Shown piece after piece: positions 1-5,024 of a stretch of DNA of 5,024 nucleotides (its first letter is position 1; each line of letters opens with the position of its first letter). A model generated the notes under the pieces. It was given only the letters and a program-made list of their open reading frames with translations, had not been told where the DNA came from and searched no databases. The stretch spans positions 1 to 5,024 of the forward strand of contig JAFYFO010000149.1 of NCBI GenBank assembly GCA_017543725.1. The letters run 5' to 3'. Position numbers and translations under genes: made by a program. Origin of the DNA: Eubacterium sp. GTDB lineage: Bacteria; Bacillota; Clostridia; Oscillospirales; Acutalibacteraceae.

Positions 1-151
1 TATCCTCTTTCGCTTCGGCAACAAGCGCTTTGCCTGCTGCTTCTTCATTTTCGGTGCCGATTGAATCAAGATAATTCTTTGCCGCTTCTTTAAATTCAGG
101 GCAAGCGCTTTGCGCGTCAATAACAGCCTGAGCCAATTCTTTATTAGTCAT
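1..151 (-). CDS. Small acidic protein of unknown function, N-terminal part (cut by window edge)
   Basis: The start codon is the ATG complementary to 149-151, and the frame stays open for 50 codons to the window edge, so the C-terminus is missing. An AGAAAGGA ribosome binding site lies about 6 nt upstream on the minus strand, and an extended -10 promoter lies about 40 nt upstream. The protein begins MTNKELAQAVIDAQSA and continues through PEFKEAAKNYLDSIGTE. It is rich in Ala, Glu and Lys, has no signal peptide or membrane segment, and looks helical. The pattern of a helix, then a single Cys, then EAAKNYLDSIGT resembles from memory a family of roughly 100-residue Clostridia proteins often mislabelled 'molecular chaperone Hsp90'. 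That resemblance is tentative and no function follows from it. It is transcribed divergently from xpt, so it belongs to a separate unit. The reality of the gene is well supported by start, RBS and promoter; its identity is not. Confidence 0.72.
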   Translation of the reverse strand, partial: MTNKELAQAVIDAQSACPEFKEAAKNYLDSIGTENEEAAGKALVAEAKED

Positions 152-187
152 AATGCTTTCCTTTCTGTCATTAATAATGTTTTTAAT

Positions 188-196
188 ATTATAGCA
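188..196 (-). promoter_or_regulatory. Extended -10 promoter for the leftward small gene
   Basis: Read on the minus strand this is TGCTATAAT: a perfect TATAAT (complement of 188-193) preceded by the TGn extension (194-196). Transcription would start near 181, giving a leader of about 30 nt before the ATG at 151. No good TTGACA box lies 16-18 nt further upstream; the nearest is a weak TGAAAT (complement of 213-218), which suits an extended -10 promoter. The weak -35 zone falls inside the inverted repeat at 213-237. Confidence 0.6.
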
Positions 197-212
197 AATA
201 AAATCAAGTAAT

Positions 213-237
213 ATTTCACAAATATATATTGTGGAAT
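213..237. repeat. Inverted repeat, candidate operator
   Basis: The arms are ATTTCACAA (213-221) and TTGTGGAAT (229-237), separated by 7 nt of alternating A/T. Eight of nine positions are complementary and the ninth is a possible G-U pair. The repeat sits over the -35 zone of the leftward promoter (-10 at 188-193), the place where a dimeric repressor would block RNA polymerase. The core resembles NrdR boxes (CACwATATATwGTG), but the gap between half-sites is 3 nt longer than in that consensus, so I do not assign it to NrdR. In DNA this A/T-rich a chance repeat is possible. Confidence 0.35.
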
Positions 238-332
238 GTGGGCAAAATAAACAAAAACGAGGCAATTCAAAGCGCTGTTTATCATTAATAAATAGAAAAA
301 GATTAAAAAACGGTGTCAATATTAAAATTATG

Positions 333-361
333 TTGAAATTTGGAGGGATATTGTTTATTAT
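333..361 (+). promoter_or_regulatory. Promoter for xpt (sigma-A type)
   Basis: A TTGAAA -35 box (333-338) and a TATTAT -10 box (356-361) are separated by exactly 17 nt. Each differs from the sigma-70/sigma-A consensus by one base. Transcription would begin around 368, leaving a leader of about 33 nt before the ATG at 401. That is too short for a purine riboswitch, and none of the conserved purine-aptamer sequence is seen between 152 and 400. Confidence 0.55.
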
Positions 362-400
362 ATTTGCGTATCACGGTTATATCAGACGGCGGTGTATCTT

Positions 401-976
401 ATGGATTTATTGAAACAAAAGATATTAAGCGAGGGTGAGGTCTACGAAGGCAACATCCTGAAGGTTGACAGTTTTCTGAACCATCAGATAGACTGCGTTT
501 TTTTGGCGGAAGTCGCAAAAGAATTTCATAGATTATTTGAAAACGAGGGCGTAAACAAAGTGCTCACCATAGAAGCCTCAGGCATAGCCATAGGTGCGTT
601 GGTAGCGCGTGAGTTTGAATGCCCTCTTGTTTTTGCCAAAAAATCAAAAACAAAGAATAACGACGGCAATGTTTTAACAAGCACCGTTGAAAGTTTCACC
701 CACGGTGTTACAAATAATGTTCTGGTTTCAAAAAAATATCTCAGCAAAGGCGATAAGGTTCTTATTATTGATGATTTCCTTGCAATGGGAAACGCGCTTC
801 GCGGTCTTATTGATATAGTCAATCAGAGCGGCGCCGAACTTGCAGGCTGCGGAATCGTTATTGAAAAAGGCTATCAGCACGGCGGAGATATGCTCAGAGA
901 AAAAGGAATTAAGGTTGAAAGCCTTGCAATCGTTGAAAGTATGAATCACGAAAACGGTGAGATAACTTTCAGATAA
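401..976 (+). CDS. xpt: Xanthine phosphoribosyltransferase
   Basis: Cytosolic purine-salvage enzyme that joins xanthine to PRPP, giving XMP and pyrophosphate, which feeds GMP synthesis. The 191-residue product matches the family length (194 in Bacillus subtilis) and shows the XPRT-specific KVDSFLNHQID at 21-31, IEASGIA at 58-64, the PRPP-binding loop VLIIDDFLAMGNA at 120-132, and GIVIEKGYQ at 151-159. Asn27 and Lys156, which I recall as xanthine-contacting residues in the B. subtilis enzyme, occur at the same numbers. The PRPP loop reads AMGNA where B. subtilis has ANGQA. I chose ATG 401 over the in-frame GTG at 392 because it aligns with the B. subtilis N-terminus residue for residue and has a GGCGG ribosome binding site about 8 nt upstream. 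It has its own promoter and is followed after 62 nt by the BMP transporter genes on the same strand, which links salvage to uptake. The assignment of family is very secure. Confidence 0.95.
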   Translation: MDLLKQKILSEGEVYEGNILKVDSFLNHQIDCVFLAEVAKEFHRLFENEGVNKVLTIEASGIAIGALVAREFECPLVFAKKSKTKNNDGNVLTSTVESFTHGVTNNVLVSKKYLSKGDKVLIIDDFLAMGNALRGLIDIVNQSGAELAGCGIVIEKGYQHGGDMLREKGIKVESLAIVESMNHENGEITFR

Positions 977-978
977 GG

Positions 979-1003
979 ATTATAATGCCGAAAGGCTTAT
1001 AAT
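979..1003 (+). other. Hairpin with GAAA loop between xpt and the BMP gene
   Basis: The arms ATTATAA-T-GCC (979-989) and GGC-TTATAAT (994-1003) pair over 10 bp with a single bulged T at 986, closing on a GAAA tetraloop of the stable GNRA class. It starts 2 nt after the xpt stop codon. The downstream run is A-rich rather than T-rich, so this is not a standard intrinsic terminator in either direction. Both arms contain TATAAT (981-986 and 998-1003), so one may instead serve as a -10 box for the transporter genes, but no matching -35 box is seen at the right distance. A role in protecting the xpt mRNA 3' end or as a processing site is equally possible. Confidence 0.4.
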
Positions 1004-1038
1004 ATAAAAAAAGAAAAAAATAACCGGAGGAAAGAATT

Positions 1039-2265
1039 ATGAAAATCTCAAAGAAAATTGTTGCAGTTCTTCTTGCAGTTGTTCTTGCTGCAGCAGGCGC
1101 ATTCGTTGCTTGCTCAAAGAAGACAGACAAGCCCGAAGACACAACAAAATCAAACGCAGCAAGCGTTAAGGTTGGATTCATCTTCTTACACGATGAAAAC
1201 TCAACTTACGACCTCAACTTCATCAATGCTGCAAAAGAAGCAAGCGAGGCACTCGGCGTAGAATACGTTCTTAAAACAAACATTCCCGAAGGCAGCGAAT
1301 GTTATGAAGCAGCGGCTGACCTTGTTGACCAGGGATGCAACATCGTTTGCGCAGACTCTTTCGGCCATGAAGATTATCTTATTCAGGCTGCAAAAGAATT
1401 CCCCGATGTTCAGTTCTGCCACGCAACAGGAACAAAGGCACACACAGAAAATCTTGCAAACTACCACAACGCATTCGCTTCAATCTATGAGGGCAGATAT
1501 CTTGCAGGTGTTGCTGCAGGCTTGAAACTCAACGAGATTAAAGAAGCAGGCAAACTCAAGGGCAAAACTCCCAAAATGGGTTATGTCGGCGCATACACAT
1601 ATGCAGAAGTTATCAGCGGATACACTTCATTCTATCTTGGCGCAAAGAGCGTTTGCGAAGATGTTACAATGGATGTTAAGTTCACAGGTTCATGGTATGA
1701 TGAAACTGCTGAAAAAGAGGCTGCTCAGGCTCTTATCGACGGCGGCGCAGACCTTATCTCACAGCACGCTGACTCAATGGGCGCTCCCACTGCTTGCGAA
1801 AACGCAGGAATCCCCGATGTTTCATACAACGGCTCAACAGTTGCTGCATGCCCCAACACATTCATCGTTTCTTCAAGAATCAACTGGGCTCCCTACTTCA
1901 AGTATGTTATCGAGAGCGTTCAGAACGGAACTGCTATCGACGCTGACTGGACAGGCACTATCGCAACAGGCTCCGTTGAACTTACAGAAGTAAACGAGAA
2001 GGCTGCTGCAAAAGGCACACAGGCTAAGCTCGACGAAGTTAAGGCAGACCTTGAAGCAGGCAAAATCCATGTTTTCGATACTGCAAACTTCACAGTTGAA
2101 GGCAAAACTCTTGATTCATATAAGGCAGATGTTGATTCAGACGCAAACTTCGAAAAAGACACCGAAGTTATCAAAGACGGTTACTTCCATGAGTCTGAAT
2201 ACCGTTCAGCACCCTACTTTGATATCACTCTTGACGGTATCAACCTTCTTAACACTGCTTTCTAA
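1039..2265 (+). CDS. BMP-family ABC transporter substrate-binding lipoprotein (nucleoside type)
   Basis: Extracytoplasmic ligand-binding protein of a nucleoside-type ABC importer, in the BMP/PnrA/YufN family. It has 408 residues. Residues 1-24 are a lipoprotein signal peptide: a Lys-rich start, a hydrophobic core from about 7 to 23, and the lipobox FVAC with the lipidated Cys at 25. A Lys/Asp/Thr/Ser-rich linker runs to about 42. The BMP fold follows: KVGFIFLHDENSTYD at 44-58, NIVCADSFGHED at 101-112, FASIYEGRYLAGVAAGL at 146-162, GYVGAYTYAEVISGY at 181-195, FTGSWYDETAEKEAA at 215-229, and a closing SEYRSAPYFDITLDGIN near 386-402. GGAGG (1026-1030) lies 8 nt before the ATG. Codons are strongly biased to ATC and TTC, unlike the ATPase gene downstream, which suggests high expression. 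The family binds purine nucleosides in its best-studied members, and xpt next door agrees, but the actual ligand cannot be read from the sequence. Confidence 0.93.
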   Translation: MKISKKIVAVLLAVVLAAAGAFVACSKKTDKPEDTTKSNAASVKVGFIFLHDENSTYDLNFINAAKEASEALGVEYVLKTNIPEGSECYEAAADLVDQGCNIVCADSFGHEDYLIQAAKEFPDVQFCHATGTKAHTENLANYHNAFASIYEGRYLAGVAAGLKLNEIKEAGKLKGKTPKMGYVGAYTYAEVISGYTSFYLGAKSVCEDVTMDVKFTGSWYDETAEKEAAQALIDGGADLISQHADSMGAPTACENAGIPDVSYNGSTVAACPNTFIVSSRINWAPYFKYVIESVQNGTAIDADWTGTIATGSVELTEVNEKAAAKGTQAKLDEVKADLEAGKIHVFDTANFTVEGKTLDSYKADVDSDANFEKDTEVIKDGYFHESEYRSAPYFDITLDGINLLNTAF

Positions 2266-2295
2266 GTTGGTTTAAGAAAAAAACTTGATAAAAAA

Positions 2296-2329
2296 ACGGC
2301 CGTGGCTGTCTGAAAACAGTCACGGCTGT
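2296..2329 (+). terminator. Strong intergenic hairpin: leaky terminator or mRNA stabiliser
   Basis: A 14-bp stem (2296-2309 with 2316-2329) has two G-U pairs on the plus strand and a 6-nt loop, CTGAAA. It stands 30 nt after the binding-protein stop codon and 49 nt before the ATPase start. On the plus strand the nearest T run is only TTTT at 2336-2339, some 6 nt past the stem, so termination should be partial. On the minus strand the stem runs directly into seven T residues (complement of 2290-2296), a good intrinsic terminator. Such hairpins after binding-protein genes commonly raise binding-protein mRNA over that for the membrane parts, which I infer here. Confidence 0.65.
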
Positions 2330-2378
2330 AATGACTTTTATAAATTGATTAACACCGGTCCCTGCGGAGGTACTTAAT

Positions 2379-3932
2379 ATGAGCGAAAAAGTTGCACTCG
2401 AATTGCAAGGCATAACAAAAGCCTTCGGTACTAAAGTAGTCGCAAACAAAAATGTGGATTTAAAGGTCTACAAAGGCGAAATTCTCGCAATTCTCGGCGA
2501 AAACGGAAGCGGAAAAACAACCCTTATGAATATGGTTTCGGGAATCTATTATCCCGATGAAGGAAAGATTTTTGTTGACGGCAAAGAGGTTGTTATTTCT
2601 TCCCCGAAAGACGCTTTCACCCATAAAATCGGAATGATTCATCAGCATTTCAAACTTGTTGATATCTTTTCCGCTGCCGAAAACATTGTTCTCGGTATTG
2701 ACGACGGCAAAAAATATAATCTCAAAAAAGCAAAACAGGATATTAAAAGAATTATCGACCAATACGGTTTTATTCTTGACCTCGATAAAAAGATTTACGA
2801 AATGTCTGTTTCGGAAAAGCAGACTGTTGAAATTATCAAGGTGTTATACAGAGGCGCGGATATTCTTATTCTTGACGAGCCCACCGCTGTTTTAACTCCT
2901 CAGGAAACAAGCAAATTATTTGATGTTCTCCGCAATATGAAAGCGGATAATAAGTCAATTATTATTATAACTCATAAACTCCACGAAGTGCTTGACATCT
3001 CCGACAGAGTTGCAACTCTCAGAAAGGGAGAAAATGTCGGCACGGTTTTAACAAAAGACGCAACCGAAAGTTCGCTCACCGAAATGATGGTTGGCGAAAA
3101 GGTTGACCTCAATATTGAAAGAAAAGACCCCAAAAATCCCGAACCGCGCCTTGTTGTTAAGAAACTCAATGTTAAAAACCACGACGGTTCAAACGCTTTA
3201 ACCAATGTTAATTTCACGGTTAACAGCGGCGAAATCCTCGGAATTGCAGGCATTTCGGGCTCGGGTCAGAAAGAACTGCTTGAATCAATTGCAGGACTTC
3301 AGAAAACCGAAAAGGGCTCTTCAATTCTTTTCACAGACCACAACGAAGTTGAACAGCAACTTGTCGGCAGAAGCCCGAGAGAAATCAGACGAATGGGCGT
3401 TGCAATGAGTTTCGTTCCCGAAGACAGACTCGGAATGGGACTTGTCGGCAATATGGATATAACCGATAATATGATGCTCCGTTCATATAAAAACGGCAAG
3501 GGCGAATTTCTCGACAGAAAACAGCCGAAGAAACTCGCTGAGGATATTATTGAAGAACTTGAAGTTGCAACCCCGGGAACAAACACCCCGGTTCGCAGAC
3601 TTTCGGGCGGTAATGTTCAGAAAGTTCTTGTCGGACGAGAGATTGCACTTGAACCGAGAGTTCTTATGGTTGCATATCCCGTTCGCGGACTTGATATCAA
3701 CTCTTCATATATGATTTATAACCTTCTCAACAAACAGAAAGAAGAAGGCGTTTCAATTATTTTCGTTGGCGAAGACCTTGATGTTCTTATCGCCCTTTGC
3801 GACAGAATTATGGTTATCAACTCAGGCAATGTTACCGGCATTGTTGACGGCAAAACCGCAAAGAAGGAAGAACTCGGTCTTCTTATGACAAAGAGTATTA
3901 ATGTTAAGGAGGGCAGCGATAATGAGCAGTAA
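2379..3932 (+). CDS. ABC transporter ATPase with two nucleotide-binding domains (YufO/NupO-like)
   Basis: Cytoplasmic energising subunit of the nucleoside/simple-sugar class importer, 517 residues, matching the usual size of this two-domain family. Domain 1 (about 5-245) is complete: Walker A GENGSGKT at 40-47, Q-loop Gln89, signature MSVSEKQ at 142-148, Walker B ILILDEP with Asp166 and Glu167, and H-loop His199. Domain 2 (about 256-505) is degenerate: its Walker A reads GISGSGQKE with Gln297 in the lysine place, Walker B reads VLMVAYP with Ala432 and Tyr433 in place of Asp and Glu, and the H-loop His is Glu465 (GEDLD). Its signature LSGGN at 408-412 is intact. Such decay of domain 2 is normal for the family and leaves one hydrolysing site, built from domain 1 Walker motifs and the domain 2 signature. 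GGAGG at 2366-2370 lies 8 nt before the start. It shares an operon with the binding protein upstream, and its 3' end overlaps the permease gene. Confidence 0.94.
   Translation: MSEKVALELQGITKAFGTKVVANKNVDLKVYKGEILAILGENGSGKTTLMNMVSGIYYPDEGKIFVDGKEVVISSPKDAFTHKIGMIHQHFKLVDIFSAAENIVLGIDDGKKYNLKKAKQDIKRIIDQYGFILDLDKKIYEMSVSEKQTVEIIKVLYRGADILILDEPTAVLTPQETSKLFDVLRNMKADNKSIIIITHKLHEVLDISDRVATLRKGENVGTVLTKDATESSLTEMMVGEKVDLNIERKDPKNPEPRLVVKKLNVKNHDGSNALTNVNFTVNSGEILGIAGISGSGQKELLESIAGLQKTEKGSSILFTDHNEVEQQLVGRSPREIRRMGVAMSFVPEDRLGMGLVGNMDITDNMMLRSYKNGKGEFLDRKQPKKLAEDIIEELEVATPGTNTPVRRLSGGNVQKVLVGREIALEPRVLMVAYPVRGLDINSSYMIYNLLNKQKEEGVSIIFVGEDLDVLIALCDRIMVINSGNVTGIVDGKTAKKEELGLLMTKSINVKEGSDNEQ
3906..3932 (+). 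promoter_or_regulatory. Permease ribosome binding site and 11-nt gene overlap (translational coupling)
   Basis: AAGGAGGG (3906-3913) lies inside the last codons of the ATPase gene, 8 nt before the permease ATG at 3922. The ATPase stop codon TAA is at 3930-3932, so the two reading frames share 11 nt (ATGAGCAGTAA). A strong RBS within the upstream gene with overlapping ends supports coupled translation of two proteins that must assemble in fixed ratio. The RBS also fixes the permease start. Confidence 0.75.
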
Positions 3933-5024
3933 AACTTCCAAAAAAAAACGCGAACCCCTTTTCCATGTTGCAAAGCGCGAAGGTTTACCCGCACTTAACG
4001 CAACGCTTATCAGATTGGCAGCCGTTGTTGCCGCGCTCATTGTTTGCGCAATAGTAACAATGGCGCTTTCAGGCGAAAACCCGATAAAAGTTTATGCAAC
4101 AATGATAAGCGGCGCATTCGGAACTTCAAGAAGAATATGGAACCTTCTTCAGGTTTTATCAATGCTTCTCTGCGTTTCGCTTGCCGTTACTCCCGCATTT
4201 AAAATGAGATTCTGGAATATCGGCGCCGAAGGTCAGGTTTTAATGGGCGGACTTGCAAGCGCCGCTTGTATGATTCTTTTCGGCAATAAACTTCCAAATC
4301 CCATTCTCATTTTAACAATGATAATCGCCTCGGTTCTTGCAGGCGCACTCTGGGCATTGATTCCCGCGGTTTTCAAGGCAACGCTTGACACAAACGAAAC
4401 TCTTTTCACTCTTATGATGAACTATGTTGCAATTCAGTTTGTTGCATATTTTTCAAGAGTCTGGGAAAACCCGAAAGGCTCGGGCTCAATCGGAATTATC
4501 AATCCCTCAACCCAGGCAGGATGGCTTCCGACCATTGCAAATCAGAAATATCTTCTTAATATTCTGGTTGTTCTTGCCTTAACCGTGTTTATGTATGTTT
4601 ATCTTAAATACAGCAAACACGGATATGAAATTTCAGTTGTCGGCGAAAGCCAGAACACCGCAAGATATATCGGACTTAACGTTAAAAAAGTTATCCTTCG
4701 AACAATGATTCTTTCAGGCGCTGTTTGCGGTATCGCAGGACTTCTTCTTGTCGGAGGAACGAGCCACACAATAACAACCGAAACAGCGGGCGGCCGCGGA
4801 TTTACCGCAATTATGGTCAGTTGGCTTGCAAAATTCGACCCGTTTGTTATGATTTTAACCGCCTTCCTTCTTGCGTTTCTGGACGCAGGCGCGGCTCAGA
4901 TTTCAACCGATTTCGGACTTAACAAATCTTTCTCCGATATTCTGACAGGAATTATTCTTTTCATCATTATCGGCTGCGAATTCTTTGTTAACTACGAAAT
5001 AAAATTCAACAAAAGCAGTAAGGA
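3922..5024 (+). CDS. ABC transporter permease, BPD_transp_2 family (YufP/NupP-like), 3' end cut off
   Basis: Inner-membrane channel subunit of the same importer. The frame is open from ATG 3922 to the window edge, giving 367 codons. Since relatives are about 350-380 residues and the end is already Lys/Ser/Asn-rich after the last membrane segment, only a few residues are probably missing. A basic cytoplasmic N-terminus (SSKTSKKKREP) precedes about nine hydrophobic segments, roughly at 27-49, 75-93, 104-120, 127-149, 162-178, 210-228, 258-278, 294-320 and 338-357. Family landmarks are FWNIGAEGQVLMGG at 97-110, DTNETLFTLMMNYVA at 156-170, the cytoplasmic loop VVGESQNTARYIGL at 239-252 that resembles the VGxNPxAARYxGI coupling region, and GGRGFTAIMVSWLAKFDP at 290-307. 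It overlaps the ATPase gene by 11 nt. The partner permease (YufQ type) is expected immediately downstream but is outside the window. Confidence 0.92.
   Translation, partial: MSSKTSKKKREPLFHVAKREGLPALNATLIRLAAVVAALIVCAIVTMALSGENPIKVYATMISGAFGTSRRIWNLLQVLSMLLCVSLAVTPAFKMRFWNIGAEGQVLMGGLASAACMILFGNKLPNPILILTMIIASVLAGALWALIPAVFKATLDTNETLFTLMMNYVAIQFVAYFSRVWENPKGSGSIGIINPSTQAGWLPTIANQKYLLNILVVLALTVFMYVYLKYSKHGYEISVVGESQNTARYIGLNVKKVILRTMILSGAVCGIAGLLLVGGTSHTITTETAGGRGFTAIMVSWLAKFDPFVMILTAFLLAFLDAGAAQISTDFGLNKSFSDILTGIILFIIIGCEFFVNYEIKFNKSSK

Noticed and set aside
22..113. Two exact copies of CAAGCGCTTTGC (22-33 and 102-113), spaced 80 nt apart, plus a related AAAGCGCTG near 266-275
   Set aside because: The first two lie within the minus-strand coding sequence, in different codon contexts, and consist of common Ala/Gln/Lys codons. 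No further copies or periodic array occur, so chance is the simplest explanation.
392..400. GTG at 392 as the xpt start, adding three residues
   Set aside because: The ATG at 401 aligns exactly with the B. subtilis Xpt start and has the better-placed RBS (GGCGG, about 8 nt).
231..413. Open frame of 60 codons starting at GTG upstream of xpt
   Set aside because: It has no ribosome binding site, covers the candidate xpt promoter, overlaps the xpt start, and is a Lys/Arg/Asn-rich composition typical of translated A+T-rich intergenic DNA.
1201..2275. Many long open frames on both strands across the binding-protein gene
   Set aside because: They are shadows of a strongly biased gene rich in GCA, AAC and TTC codons. 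They lack RBSs and give low-complexity Gln/Ser/Leu-rich or Cys/Phe/Ser-rich products.
4787..4800. GC-rich patch containing GCGGCCGC in the permease gene
   Set aside because: It encodes the conserved Ala-Gly-Gly-Arg-Gly-Phe stretch of the permease, is in frame and needs no further explanation such as a cloning junction.
4725..4922. Open frame of 65 codons inside the permease gene
   Set aside because: It is in another frame of a well-supported membrane protein, has no RBS, and its Arg/Asn-rich product looks like an out-of-frame translation.

Overview
The window reads as chromosomal DNA of an anaerobic low-GC Firmicute, most likely a gut Clostridia/Oscillospiraceae-type bacterium. This rests on A+T-rich intergenic DNA, strong GGAGG-type ribosome binding sites, a BMP-family lipoprotein transporter of the kind common in Clostridia, and a XPRT that aligns well with the Bacillus enzyme. 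Taxonomy is inferred from these features only.

Layout, left to right. (1) Bases 1-151 hold the N-terminal 50 codons of a small acidic unrecognised protein on the minus strand, with its own RBS and an extended -10 promoter. (2) Bases 152-400 are a divergent intergenic region with a promoter facing each way and an inverted repeat over the -35 zone of the leftward promoter. (3) Four plus-strand genes follow. xpt (xanthine phosphoribosyltransferase, 401-976) comes first. A BMP-family substrate-binding lipoprotein (1039-2265) is next. Then come a double-NBD ABC ATPase (2379-3932) and an inner-membrane permease (3922 to beyond the window end), which overlap by 11 nt. The second permease usual in this transporter class would lie just downstream, outside the window.

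How the genes fit together: the BMP protein, ATPase and permease form a nucleoside-type ABC importer (YufN/YufO/YufP or PnrA class). The adjacent xpt converts xanthine plus PRPP to XMP, so the locus looks like a purine uptake and salvage unit. Ligand specificity is inferred from context and not visible in the sequence. A strong hairpin between the binding-protein and ATPase genes, plus a clear codon-usage step (ATC/TTC-rich binding protein, ATT/TTT-richer ATPase), suggests the binding protein is made in excess over the membrane components.

I found no mobile element, CRISPR array, tRNA, rRNA or recognisable riboswitch, and nothing I would call a previously undescribed system. The more useful observations are regulatory: absence of the expected purine riboswitch before xpt, a hairpin that looks like a better terminator on the strand without genes, and a candidate operator in the divergent region.
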